Source: Sphingomicrobium sp. XHP0239
GTDB taxonomy: Bacteria; Pseudomonadota; Alphaproteobacteria; Sphingomonadales; Sphingomonadaceae
Assembly: GCF_039555325.1 (NCBI RefSeq)
Contig: NZ_CP154608.1
Span: forward strand, 1,612,001 to 1,676,000
Direction of reading: 5' to 3'
DNA length: 64,000 nucleotides
Under the pieces are notes generated by a model, which had not been told where the DNA came from, ran no database searches, and saw only the letters and a program-made list of their open reading frames with translations. The position numbers and the translations under genes are program-made. Below, piece after piece: positions 28,283 to 36,925 of the stretch. Every line of letters starts with the position of its first letter. Position 1 is the stretch's first letter.

Positions 28283-29839
28283 ATGAGCGATGATCGTCCC
28301 TCGCGCGGGTTTCGCTCGACACCTTTCAAACTGTTTCTGGCGCTCACGCTGACGCTGCTGCCGATCGGCGCGATCATCATCTGGGCGACCATCGCAGAGT
28401 TGAACGATCGGCGCGATGCCTTGCGGGGTCAGACCCAGGCTGAAATGCTGGTGGCCGCGCGAGCGATCGAGGGTCTGATTGGACGCAACGTGCTTGCGCT
28501 GCGGATCGCAGCCTATGGCGCGATCGCGACCGACGGCCAGAACCCTTGCGACGAAGCGCGTGCGGCCTTGTCTGTCGCTCCTGCGGTGGCGCGCGATTTC
28601 CGGATTTCGACCGCCGACAACAATCAGTTGTGCGGTGACCTCGTCCCCAGCGGCGTGCGTCCCGGACAGCCCGTGGGCCCCGGTGAAGTTTCGTTATGGA
28701 TCAACCGCGAGGAAGACGGCCTCTATCTCTCGATCGGCATTCCCGAAGCGATCGCGACCGGGAGAATCAGTCGCGCCGAATTGATCGAAGCCATCGATGC
28801 GGAGGCGGAGATGGTCGATCTCTTCCTTCTGCGCGACGGCACCCGGACCTTATCTCTGCTGTCCGAAGACAATGTCGGTGAAGGCGAGCGCCAGACCGAG
28901 ACCCTCGAAATCGATATCGCACGGGGTCGCCTGACCGCGGAAGCCAGCGGCAGTTTCGTCGATATCACGCTGCGCGACCGGTTGATGATCTTCCTCCCGC
29001 TCGCGATGTGGGCGATCGCCGCGATCCTGTCCTGGGCACTCATCCATTTCGTCCTGATGCGACCGCTGCGCCGCCTCAACAGCGCGGTGCGCGACTATGA
29101 TATCGACAGCCATGATTTCGTGCCGCCCGACAAGCTCGGCCCGGCAGCGGAAATCCGCGAACTGGGTCAAAGTTTCTCCGATACGGTCGACCGGATCGAG
29201 GCCGGCGAACGCGAACTGGTCGAGGCCGTCGAGAATCAGCGCAAGCTGGTGCGCGAAGTGCATCACCGCGTGAAGAACAACCTTCAGGTCGTCGCCAGCC
29301 TTCTCAACATCCATTCGCGCGGCGCGGAGGGCGAGGAAGCGCAGGCCGCCTATGCCGGGATCGGCCGCCGCGTCGAGGCGCTGTCGGTCGTCCACCGCAA
29401 CCATTTCGCGGAGATCGAGGAAAGCCGCGGCATCCAGCTACGCCCGCTCATCACCGAACTGTCCACCTCGCTGCGCGCCAGCGCGCCGGGTGGACGGCAG
29501 GTCGATTTCGCGCTCGACCTCGAAAGCGCCGCGACAACGCAGGATGCCGCCGTATCCGCGGCCTTCTTCATCACCGAAATCGTCGAACATGCCTTCAACC
29601 GCGGCGACTGCGAGGCGGTCGAGATCGGTCTGCGGCGCACGAGCGAACTCACCGCCCGCCTGTCGGTCGCGAGCGAAGCGTTGATCGGCGACGAGGGCGA
29701 CCCGGGCGGCCATGTCCAGTTCGAACGGATCATCGACGGGCTGTCGCGCCAGCTCCGCTCCCCGCTGGACAAGAAACTGGGAAGCTATGCCGTCGAACTG
29801 CCGGTCTTTCCGCACGACGACAGCGCCCGCCCCGCGTAA
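28283..29839 (+). CDS. phyP: HisKA_2-type sensor with degenerate ATPase domain, PhyP-like
   Basis: 518 residues. TM1 is at about 15-36, the periplasmic sensor domain about 37-235 (with Cys89 and Cys117), and TM2 about 236-260. A HAMP-like linker leads to the HisKA_2 box REVHHRVKNNLQVVASLLN (His327/His328). In the ATPase domain the N-box Asn is replaced by His436 (TEIVEHAF) and no DxGxG G1 motif is seen (SVASEALIGDEGDPGG), so ATP binding is doubtful. Such degeneracy fits PhyP of Sphingomonas, a negative regulator proposed to dephosphorylate PhyR. The name rests on this and on the genetic context. It is 18 nt after nepR copy 2. Confidence 0.8.
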   Translation: MSDDRPSRGFRSTPFKLFLALTLTLLPIGAIIIWATIAELNDRRDALRGQTQAEMLVAARAIEGLIGRNVLALRIAAYGAIATDGQNPCDEARAALSVAPAVARDFRISTADNNQLCGDLVPSGVRPGQPVGPGEVSLWINREEDGLYLSIGIPEAIATGRISRAELIEAIDAEAEMVDLFLLRDGTRTLSLLSEDNVGEGERQTETLEIDIARGRLTAEASGSFVDITLRDRLMIFLPLAMWAIAAILSWALIHFVLMRPLRRLNSAVRDYDIDSHDFVPPDKLGPAAEIRELGQSFSDTVDRIEAGERELVEAVENQRKLVREVHHRVKNNLQVVASLLNIHSRGAEGEEAQAAYAGIGRRVEALSVVHRNHFAEIEESRGIQLRPLITELSTSLRASAPGGRQVDFALDLESAATTQDAAVSAAFFITEIVEHAFNRGDCEAVEIGLRRTSELTARLSVASEALIGDEGDPGGHVQFERIIDGLSRQLRSPLDKKLGSYAVELPVFPHDDSARPA

Positions 29840-29945
29840 ACTTCGGGCGCACCGAAAAAATTGAATCGCGGTCGGAACCCCTCGGCGAAAGTGGCGTTGA
29901 TAGCCTTGGATAGTGACCTTTTGCCCCCCCGCTCTCGCTATCCGA

Positions 29946-30857
29946 TCACGCGGGCCCGGACTTGCCAACCCTCCCCCCCCCCGGTGGCAAATCCGGGCCC
30001 CCATTTTTTTCGGGGCTCCCGACATTCACATCCGAGGTTGAAACTTCAGTTGGCGCATCCGTCGTCGACGGCGCAGCGGCGGTCGTTGCGTCCACACGGT
30101 CTTCGGCTGCCGCCTCGCGGCGAGAACGGCGCCAGTGCGTCAGCCGGATCGCGACGATCGCCAGTTCGTAGAGCAGCACCAGCGGCACCGCGAGGATGAT
30201 CTGGCTCACCGCATCGGGCGGGGTAAGCACCGCGGCGATCGCGAATGCCGCGACGATCATGTACCGCCGGCCCTTGGACAGTTGCTCGCGCGTCACCAGC
30301 CCGGCGCGCTCGAGGATCATCAGCAGAATGGGCAGCAGGAAGGCGACCCCGAAGCCGAACAGGAACTTGGTCGCGAACCCAAGATAATTGCCGATGGCGG
30401 GCAGTGCTTCGGTCTCCACGCCGCCGATCTCGCCCTCGAATCCCAGCAGGAATTCCAGCGCGATCGGCATGGCCACGAAATAGGCGAAGCTCGCTCCCCC
30501 CGCGAAGAAGAAGGGCGTGAGGATGAGGAACGGCAGGAACGCCATCTTTTCCTTGGCATAGAGCCCCGGGGCGACGAATCGCCACAGCTGGACCGCCAGC
30601 ATCGGAAAGGTGATCATCAGCGCCGCGAACAGCGCCACCTTCACCTCGACGAAGAACGCCTCGAAGATGTCGGTGAAGATGAGCCGTCCCTCGCCCGCCG
30701 CGAGCAAGGGCTGGACCAGCACGCCGAAAATCGGCTTGGCGGCGTAGAAACAGGCGAAGAAGGCAATCCCCAGCGTCGCCACGACCCACAACAGGCGCGA
30801 GCGCAGTTCGATGAGATGCTCGAGCAGCGGCATCTTGGTGTCGTCGACGTCCTTCAC
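29946..30857 (-). CDS. tatC: Sec-independent translocase subunit TatC, with long C-terminal tail
   Basis: 303 residues, about 45 longer than usual. Six membrane segments are present, with the typical N-terminal text PLLEHLIELRSRLLW holding the signal-recognition Glu residues. After TM6 there is a low-complexity tail (AAAEDRVDATTAAAPSTTDA... PPGGGRVGKSGPA). The last 20 codons contain a run of ten G (minus strand) inside a strong hairpin that also serves as a terminator for the convergent sensor gene. It overlaps tatB by 4 nt. Confidence 0.96.
   Translation of the reverse strand: MKDVDDTKMPLLEHLIELRSRLLWVVATLGIAFFACFYAAKPIFGVLVQPLLAAGEGRLIFTDIFEAFFVEVKVALFAALMITFPMLAVQLWRFVAPGLYAKEKMAFLPFLILTPFFFAGGASFAYFVAMPIALEFLLGFEGEIGGVETEALPAIGNYLGFATKFLFGFGVAFLLPILLMILERAGLVTREQLSKGRRYMIVAAFAIAAVLTPPDAVSQIILAVPLVLLYELAIVAIRLTHWRRSRREAAAEDRVDATTAAAPSTTDAPTEVSTSDVNVGSPEKNGGPDLPPGGGRVGKSGPA
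29952..30010 (+). terminator. intrinsic terminator of the nepR2-phyP operon, lying inside the 3' end of tatC
   Basis: The arms 29952-29970 and 29983-30000 form an ~18-bp stem with one mismatch and one bulge. The loop contains ten C (29973-29982). It is followed by CCATTTTTTT (30001-30010), so it acts on the + strand. Its sequence also encodes the last residues of tatC on the other strand. Confidence 0.85.
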
Positions 30858-31228
30858 GGCAGCTCGCGACCCTCCTCGGGCCCGCGCTCGCCCGCACCGC
30901 GGGCGTCGGACTTGTCGCCATCCTGTGCCGACTTGTCCTTCGGCGCGTCATCGGGCCGTTCGAGCGGCAGCATCGTGTCGGTGAACTGTTCGGGCGGAAA
31001 TTCGGCCATGATGGCGGCGTTCTGCGCCTTCCACTGCTTTTCCATTTCCTCCATCTCGGCCTCGCGCACGACGGCGTCGATGCCGGCGGTGAAATGACGG
31101 GTATAGGCGCGCACCTTGCCGATGAAGCGCCCGACGGTGCGCATCAGACCCGGCAACTCCTTGGGCCCGACGAACAGCAGCGCGGCGAGCGCCACGACCA
31201 GCAGCTCCATCGACCCGATCCCGAACAT
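30854..31228 (-). CDS. tatB: Sec-independent translocase subunit TatB
   Basis: 124 residues. It starts MFGIGSMELLVVALAALLFV, a short membrane helix with the Glu-containing TatB N terminus, then GPKELPGLMRTVGRFIGKVR as the amphipathic helix, then a charged tail. With TatC it forms the receptor for twin-arginine signal peptides. Its end overlaps tatC by 4 nt and it lies 23 nt after tatA. Confidence 0.95.
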   Translation of the reverse strand: MFGIGSMELLVVALAALLFVGPKELPGLMRTVGRFIGKVRAYTRHFTAGIDAVVREAEMEEMEKQWKAQNAAIMAEFPPEQFTDTMLPLERPDDAPKDKSAQDGDKSDARGAGERGPEEGRELP

Positions 31229-31251
31229 GGCGGTATTCTCCCGCGCAGCGC

Positions 31252-31497
31252 CTAGCGGGCGCGCGGATCCTGCTCGCGGTCGCGGCTGACCTCGGCGTCG
31301 ATCGTCCGGTCTTCACGCGGCAACTGGCGCGGCTCGGCGGGGCGCTGCTGCGCCTCGTCCTCGTCGGCCATGCCCTTCTTGAAGCTCTTCAGCCCCTGGG
31401 CGACGTCGCCCATCATGCTCGAAAAGCGTCCGCGGCCGAACAGCAGCAGGATGATGAAGGCGAGGATCAGGAGACCCGGAAGACCGATATTACCCAT
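31252..31497 (-). CDS. tatA: Sec-independent translocase subunit TatA
   Basis: 81 residues. MGNIGLPGLLILAFIILLLF is the membrane helix, followed by GRGRFSSMMGDVAQGLKSFK, the FGRGRxxxxxGDxAxGLKxFK pattern of TatA. A charged Gln/Arg/Asp tail follows. It forms the pore or membrane-weakening patch for folded-protein export. Start 31497 was chosen over 31518, which would add MPRLDIT before the helix. First tat gene, 42 nt after scpB. Confidence 0.96.
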   Translation of the reverse strand: MGNIGLPGLLILAFIILLLFGRGRFSSMMGDVAQGLKSFKKGMADEDEAQQRPAEPRQLPREDRTIDAEVSRDREQDPRAR

Positions 31498-31539
31498 GGT
31501 GATGTCCAATCGTGGCAAAAAAGAAGCGTCCGACCCGAT

Positions 31540-32148
31540 CTAGGCGCTGTCGGCGTCACTTTCTACCTCGGATGCGTCGACGTCGTCGTCTTCTCCGCCG
31601 TCCAGCGCCAGCTCCAGTTCCTCCTCGTCGACTGGATCGAGCAGACCGGCGGCCTTCAGATCGTCCATCCCGGGAAGGTCGCGGCGGCTCTCCAGCCCGA
31701 AATGCGTCAGGAAGCTCTTGGTGGTGGCATATTGGAGCGGCCGACCCGGCACCTCGCGCCGCCGCGCGGTCCGGATCCAGTCGGCAGCCATGAGCACGTC
31801 CAACGTGCCCTTGGAAATCTGCACCCCGCGAACCGCCTCGATCTCGGCACGCGTGACGGGTTCGTGATAGGCGATGATCGCCAGCGTCTCGGTGGCGGCG
31901 CGCGACAGGCGCCGGGGTTCCTCGCGCGTGCGGCGAAGAAGATGCGCCAGATCGCCCGCCGTCTCGAAATGCCAGCGATCGCCGCGTTTCACGATCGCGA
32001 TGCCGCGTCCGTCGTAATGCGCCGTCAGGTCATTGAGCGCCGCGCGGACATCGCCGTCCCCCGCATGCGCGGCGATCTGTTCGGTGGTCAGCGGTTCCTC
32101 GCTGGCGAACAGCACGGCCTCCACACTGCGGGCGAATTGATCGATCAT
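31540..32148 (-). CDS. scpB: segregation and condensation protein ScpB
   Basis: 202 residues. Two winged-helix parts are seen: SVEAVLFASEEPLTTEQIAA and, later, LSRAATETLAIIAYHEPVTR, AEIEAVRGVQISKGTLDVLM, the latter being the family signature. The acidic C-terminal tail (ELELALDGGEDDDVDASEVE) is common. It works with ScpA and SMC in chromosome condensation. It begins within the last 4 nt of scpA. Confidence 0.95.
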   Translation of the reverse strand: MIDQFARSVEAVLFASEEPLTTEQIAAHAGDGDVRAALNDLTAHYDGRGIAIVKRGDRWHFETAGDLAHLLRRTREEPRRLSRAATETLAIIAYHEPVTRAEIEAVRGVQISKGTLDVLMAADWIRTARRREVPGRPLQYATTKSFLTHFGLESRRDLPGMDDLKAAGLLDPVDEEELELALDGGEDDDVDASEVESDADSA

Positions 32149-32897
32149 CCGCGCTTTACCCGAATGGGGGCGAACGCTTCGGCCTGCTTCATCCTGAGCT
32201 GCCCCTGTCGCGCCAGTTCCAGACTGGCGAGGAACGAAGACGCCAGCGCGCTCCTCAGGAACGCAGGATCGTCGGATCGCGGCAGAAAGCGCGTCAGCTC
32301 GGTCCACTCGATCGCGATGCCCAGCATGCCGCCCAGTCGCTCCATCGCCGCCTCGAGCGTCATCACGTGGCGGTCGTGGACGACGTGCATCGCGGGACGG
32401 GTGCGCGCGCGAACCTGTCCATAAGCGGCATAGAGGTCGTAGGAACTGACCTGCCACTGCGTTTCGCGTTCGGTCCGCAACCCTTCGGGCGTGCCGCGCG
32501 GAAATACGTCGCGCCCCACCCGGTCACGCGCCAGCAGCCTCGCGCCCGCCTCGCGCATTGCGTCGAGCCGCAGCAGTCGCTGCTGTAGTCTCCACGCCAG
32601 TTCCTCGGGACTGGGGTCGGCGTCGGGATCGGCCGGGAGCAGCAGGCAGCTTTTGAGATAGGCGAGCCATGCCGCCATCACGAGATAGTCGGCCGCAACC
32701 TCCAGCTCGAGCTTCGCCGCTTCCTCGATGTAGGTAACATACTGGATCGCCAAGTCGAGGATCGAGATGTGCGTGAGATCGACCCGCTGCGCCCGTGCGA
32801 GATCGAGAAGCAGGTCGAGCGGCCCCTCCCAATTCTCGAGGTCGAGATGCAGCGCCTGCCGATCGGTCGGTGCGTGAAAGGCGAACTCGTAGGCCAC
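32145..32897 (-). CDS. scpA: segregation and condensation protein ScpA (kleisin)
   Basis: 250 residues. The N-terminal kleisin text LDLENWEGPLDLLLDLARAQ is followed by VDLTHISILDLAIQYV and YLVMAAWLAYLKSCLLLP, typical of ScpA. It bridges the SMC heads and binds ScpB. It lies 55 nt downstream of nagZ and overlaps scpB by 4 nt, in the argS-SPOR-nagZ-scpAB-tatABC row. Confidence 0.95.
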   Translation of the reverse strand: MAYEFAFHAPTDRQALHLDLENWEGPLDLLLDLARAQRVDLTHISILDLAIQYVTYIEEAAKLELEVAADYLVMAAWLAYLKSCLLLPADPDADPSPEELAWRLQQRLLRLDAMREAGARLLARDRVGRDVFPRGTPEGLRTERETQWQVSSYDLYAAYGQVRARTRPAMHVVHDRHVMTLEAAMERLGGMLGIAIEWTELTRFLPRSDDPAFLRSALASSFLASLELARQGQLRMKQAEAFAPIRVKRG

Positions 32898-32952
32898 GGT
32901 GCGAGCCTAGCGCAACGATCCTGCAACACAATGTCCGTTGTCGGAGGAGGAC

Positions 32953-33963
32953 CTAGTCCTCCGAGATGCCCAGCAATTCGTCGCGCTTGGCGATGCATTC
33001 CTCGAAACCCATCGGATCGAAATCCGGCTCGAGCGCCATCGCGACCTGCATCCGCGCGACGCTGCGCGGGGTCATGGTCGGCGCGACCTCGGCCACGTCG
33101 CGCATCTCGTCCATCTTGCCCGAGCAATGCAGCGCCACGTCGCAGCCGGCATAGATCACGCCGATGGCGCGCTCGGCCATCGATCCCGTCATTGCCGCCA
33201 TGTTGAGATCATCGGAAATCAGCCAGCCGTCGAAGCCCAGACGCCCGCGGATGATATCCTCGATCACGGTCGAGGACTGGCTGGCGATATAGTCGGGATC
33301 CCAGGCGGAATAGACGATGTGCGCCACCATCCCCATCGGGGCGTGGGCAAGCTTTTCGAACGGTGCCAGGTCGATGTCGAGTTCGGGCGCGGTCGCGGTG
33401 ACCAGCGGCCGTTCCTTATGGCTGTCGACCAGTGCGCGTCCGTGGCCGGGCATATGCTTGACGATCGACACGACCCCGCCCGAATGCAGCCCCTTGATCA
33501 CCGCGTCGCCCAACTGGCCGACCATGACGGGATCGGTACCGAGCGCCCGGTCGCCGACGATCTCGTCCGCGCCTTCCTGTCGCACGTCGAGGACGGGGAG
33601 CGCGTCGACGGTGATCCCGCATTCCGACAGCATGATCGCGATCGCCCGCGCGTTCAGCCGCGCCGCTTCCTCCGCATCGCGCGGGTTCTTCTCGTAATGC
33701 TTGGCGAAGACCCCCATCGGCGGAAAGGCGGGCCAGTTGGGCGGTGCCAGTCGCGAAACGCGCCCGCCTTCCTGGTCGATCAGGATCGGCAGCCGCGCGC
33801 GCCCGTGCAGTTCCTTCAGACTTTCGGTCAGGGCGGATAGCTGGCCGCGGTCCTCCACGTTGCGCCCGAACAGGATGTAGCCCGCCGGATCGGCCTCGCG
33901 AAAGAAATCGGCTTCTTCTTGGGTAAGGGCGGTCCCGGCCAGCCCGTAAATGACGGATTGCAT
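32953..33963 (-). CDS. nagZ: beta-N-acetylhexosaminidase NagZ (GH3)
   Basis: 336 residues, typical NagZ length. ILIDQEGGRVSRL, then the histidine motif KHMPGHGRALVDSH (general acid/base His) and the nucleophile Asp in FDGWLISDDLNM. It removes N-acetylglucosamine from recycled muropeptides in the cytosol, and in several species it feeds AmpC induction. Its ATG shares a base with the TGA of the SPOR gene (TGATG), so translation is coupled. Confidence 0.96.
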   Translation of the reverse strand: MQSVIYGLAGTALTQEEADFFREADPAGYILFGRNVEDRGQLSALTESLKELHGRARLPILIDQEGGRVSRLAPPNWPAFPPMGVFAKHYEKNPRDAEEAARLNARAIAIMLSECGITVDALPVLDVRQEGADEIVGDRALGTDPVMVGQLGDAVIKGLHSGGVVSIVKHMPGHGRALVDSHKERPLVTATAPELDIDLAPFEKLAHAPMGMVAHIVYSAWDPDYIASQSSTVIEDIIRGRLGFDGWLISDDLNMAAMTGSMAERAIGVIYAGCDVALHCSGKMDEMRDVAEVAPTMTPRSVARMQVAMALEPDFDPMGFEECIAKRDELLGISED

Positions 33964-34613
33964 CAGTTGACGATCACGCAGCTTTCCCCCGCCGCGTCAA
34001 GCGCGGCGCAGGCGGACCGTGCGGCGGCAGCGTCGGGTGCCCCGGCGCGCAGGCGATACAATTGCTGACCGTTGACCGTCGCCGCGACGATCCGTTTGTC
34101 GAGCGCCGCCACCTCGGGAAAGCGCGAGGAAAGGAGCGCCCAGCCCGTCTCCGCCTTCGCGCGGGAGGAATAGGCGCCCAATTGCACCAATGCGGGCGGG
34201 GCAGCACCGGGTTCGGGCGTCGCGGGTGTTGCCGGCTCGCTCGCCGGCTCCTCGACCTCGATGCGCGGGGCCTGTTCGCCCAGCCGCTCGGTGTCGAGCC
34301 GGGCGTCGGGATCCTCGCCCGCACTGGTAGCGAAAGCCGTACCGCTGTCCTCCGACAGGTCGAGCCCGCCGGGATCGTCGGGCCGGATCTTGTAGGGCGT
34401 GTTGGGCGCGGCGATCAGCTCGGGCTCGCCCGTCGCGGTTCCGGTCGTCGCATCGCGGCCCAGCCAGAACGTCGTTCCCGCCACCGCCGCAAGCAGCGCG
34501 ATGACGATCGCCGCACCGATCGCGATCTTGGTCGCGGAGATCGCGCCCGACGAATCGTCGTCCTCGACCTCCTGCAGCCAGGGGAGCCGGTCTTCGTCCG
34601 CGATATCGGCCAT
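33963..34613 (-). CDS. SPOR-domain membrane protein
   Basis: 216 residues. A cytosolic acidic head (MADIADEDRLPWLQEVEDDD) is followed by one membrane helix (AIGAAIVIALLAAVAGTTFW, ~31-50). A long Pro/Glu-rich periplasmic linker leads to a C-terminal SPOR domain (ALVQLGAYSSRAKAETGWAL... CVIVN). SPOR domains bind denuded glycan strands at the division septum. It is coupled by TGATG junctions both to argS upstream and to nagZ downstream. Confidence 0.9.
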   Translation of the reverse strand: MADIADEDRLPWLQEVEDDDSSGAISATKIAIGAAIVIALLAAVAGTTFWLGRDATTGTATGEPELIAAPNTPYKIRPDDPGGLDLSEDSGTAFATSAGEDPDARLDTERLGEQAPRIEVEEPASEPATPATPEPGAAPPALVQLGAYSSRAKAETGWALLSSRFPEVAALDKRIVAATVNGQQLYRLRAGAPDAAAARSACAALDAAGESCVIVN

Positions 34614-36343
34614 CAACGCATCTCCTCGGCGGCCTCGACGCCCATGATGGCGAGACCGTTCTTGAGAACCTGCCCGATGCCGCGCGCCAATTCCAGCCGC
34701 GCGCGCGACAGCGCTGGCTCTTCTTCCGAGAGGAAGCGCTTTTGCGGATCGTCGTTGCCGCGGTTCCACGCCGCATGGAATGCCGCCGCCAGGTCGTAGA
34801 GATAGAAAGCGATCCGGTGCGGCTCGTACGCCTGCGCCGCCGCGCCGACGATGCGCGGGAACTGCGCGGCCAGCTTGATGAGGCCCCGTTCCTCTTCGTC
34901 GAGCAGCGACAGATCCGCCTCGCCCGCGTCGAGGCCCGCCTCGGCCGCCTTGCGTCCCAGCGAGGAAATGCGCGCGTGGGCATATTGGACGTAGAAGACG
35001 GGGTTTTCCTTGGTCGCCTCGGTCACCTTCGCGAAATCGAAATCGAGGGGCGCGTCGGCCTTGCGAGTGAGCATCATGAAGCGCACCACGTCCTTGCCGA
35101 CCTCCTCGACCATCTCGGCAAGCGTCACGAAATTACCCGACCGCTTGGACATCTTCACCGGTTCGCCGTCGCGGAACAGCCGCACCATCTGCACCAGCTT
35201 CACGTCGAGGCTCTTGTCTCCGCCGGTCAGCGCGGTGACCGCCGACTGGATGCGCTTGACCGTGCCCGCATGGTCCGCGCCCCAGATGTTGACCAGATGG
35301 TCGGCGTTCTGGCTCTTCTGGAAATGATAGGCCGCGTCGGCGCCGAAATAGGTCCAGCTGCCATCGGATTTCTTCATCGGGCGATCCTGGTCGTCGCCGA
35401 ACCGCGTCGACCGGAACAGCGTCAGCTCGATCGGCTCCCAGTCGTCGGGCGTCTCGCCCTTGGGCTTCTCGAGCATGCCTTCGTACACGAGACCCTTGCC
35501 GCGCAGCGTCGCCATCGCCTCGTCGACCTTGCCCGACGCCTGCAGCTCGGCCTCGGACGCGAACTTGTCATGCTCGATCCCGAGCAGCTTCAGGTCGGCG
35601 CGGATGCGGTCCATCATCTTGTCGACCACCGCGGGCTTGAAGACGGGCAGCCAGTCGCTTTCCGGCGCATCGACGTACTTGTCGCCGTAATCCGCCGCCA
35701 GCGCCTCGCCGACGGGGATCAGATAATCGCCCGGATAAAGGCCTTCTGGGATCTCTCCGATGTCATGCCCGAGCGCCTCCAGATAGCGAAGATGCGCCGA
35801 GCGTGCGAGCGTATCGACCTGGCTCCCCGCATCGTTGACATAATATTCGCGGATGACCGTGCTGCCCGCAAACTCGAGCAGCGCGGCGAGCGCATCGCCG
35901 ACCACCGCGCCGCGGCAATGCCCCATGTGCATCGGACCCGTCGGGTTCGCGCTGACATATTCGATGTTCACCGTCCGCGCGTCGGGATCGGCGGGCGCGC
36001 GTCCGTAGTCACCGCCCTCGCCGATGATGGTGGCCAGCTCGTGCTGCCAAATCGTCGGTTCGAGCCGGAGGTTGATGAACCCAGGCCCCGCGACCTCGAC
36101 CCCCGTCACGCCATCGACCTTCTCCAGCCGCGGGGCCAGTTCGCCCGCCAGTGCGCGCGGATTGGTCCCCGCGGGCTTGGCCAGCACCATCGCCGCATTG
36201 GTCGCGAGGTCGCCATGCGCCGGATCGCGCGGAGGCTCGACCGCCACCGCCTTGCGCGGCAGGGCTTCGGGCAACGTGCCGTCGGCGACGAGATCGTCGA
36301 GAATGGTGTCGAGTTCGGACTGGAAGCGGGCGTAGAGAGACAT
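34613..36343 (-). CDS. argS: arginyl-tRNA synthetase
   Basis: 576 residues, the usual length. The class I signature HMGH lies in NPTGPMHMGHCRGAVVGD and the KMSKS-like loop in PVKMSKRSGNFVTL; the DALR anticodon-binding domain follows at the C terminus. It attaches arginine to tRNA-Arg. Start 36343 (MSLYARF) is preferred over an in-frame TTG at 36355. First gene of the argS-SPOR-nagZ-scpAB-tatABC row; about 70 nt separate it from the small membrane protein gene upstream. Confidence 0.97.
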   Translation of the reverse strand: MSLYARFQSELDTILDDLVADGTLPEALPRKAVAVEPPRDPAHGDLATNAAMVLAKPAGTNPRALAGELAPRLEKVDGVTGVEVAGPGFINLRLEPTIWQHELATIIGEGGDYGRAPADPDARTVNIEYVSANPTGPMHMGHCRGAVVGDALAALLEFAGSTVIREYYVNDAGSQVDTLARSAHLRYLEALGHDIGEIPEGLYPGDYLIPVGEALAADYGDKYVDAPESDWLPVFKPAVVDKMMDRIRADLKLLGIEHDKFASEAELQASGKVDEAMATLRGKGLVYEGMLEKPKGETPDDWEPIELTLFRSTRFGDDQDRPMKKSDGSWTYFGADAAYHFQKSQNADHLVNIWGADHAGTVKRIQSAVTALTGGDKSLDVKLVQMVRLFRDGEPVKMSKRSGNFVTLAEMVEEVGKDVVRFMMLTRKADAPLDFDFAKVTEATKENPVFYVQYAHARISSLGRKAAEAGLDAGEADLSLLDEEERGLIKLAAQFPRIVGAAAQAYEPHRIAFYLYDLAAAFHAAWNRGNDDPQKRFLSEEEPALSRARLELARGIGQVLKNGLAIMGVEAAEEMR

Positions 36344-36415
36344 GGAAATGCGCAATTCCGATGAGAAATGGGTCTGCCCAGCCTCTAGCCTGCAAGGTCC
36401 CGCGGCGCAAAGCTT

Positions 36416-36925
36416 CTAGGGCAGGCGCGCGAATTCCTCGCTCGACGGGATTTCCTCGCCCGGACCCTCGGCCGCCCGCCTAGCCGCGTCGCGCAGCCGC
36501 CAGTCGCGCTCGAACAACCAGTAAGCCAGCCCGACGCAGGCGCCATAGACGATCCCGGCATCGACCGGGATCGGGCTGTCCATTCCCGGCCGCGCGAACC
36601 CGCCCGCGAAGACGCTGGTGAGCGTCACCCGCGTGATGAATCCGGCCAGCCCGCCCATCAGGACCGCCGCGATCCCGACCCACGGCCGCTTCCAGGCGTC
36701 GCCCACCGCCGCGGCGGCCGGATAGCCGAAGATGAGGATTCCGAACGCGCTGATGGGAACGAGCAGCCCCGTGAACAGCATCAGCGACCAGACCGTGCGC
36801 AGCCGTTCTTCAAGGCTTCCGTCGCCCAGGCCCAGCAGCATCGCCGCGATCGCCACGCTGCCCGCGAACGTGCCGATGATCGAGGACATCACGATCGGCG
36901 CGCGCGGCATGAACGGCTTCATCAT
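36416..36925 (-). CDS. four-helix inner membrane protein of unknown function
   Basis: 169 residues with about four hydrophobic segments: IVMSSIIGTFAGSVAIAAML, VWSLMLFTGLLVPISAFGIL, VGIAAVLMGGLAGFITRVTL and IPVDAGIVYGACVGLAYWLF. The charged C-terminal tail faces the cytosol. Its ATG overlaps the stop of the SDR gene by 4 nt, so both are one unit. No family recognised. Confidence 0.7.
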   Translation of the reverse strand: MMKPFMPRAPIVMSSIIGTFAGSVAIAAMLLGLGDGSLEERLRTVWSLMLFTGLLVPISAFGILIFGYPAAAAVGDAWKRPWVGIAAVLMGGLAGFITRVTLTSVFAGGFARPGMDSPIPVDAGIVYGACVGLAYWLFERDWRLRDAARRAAEGPGEEIPSSEEFARLP

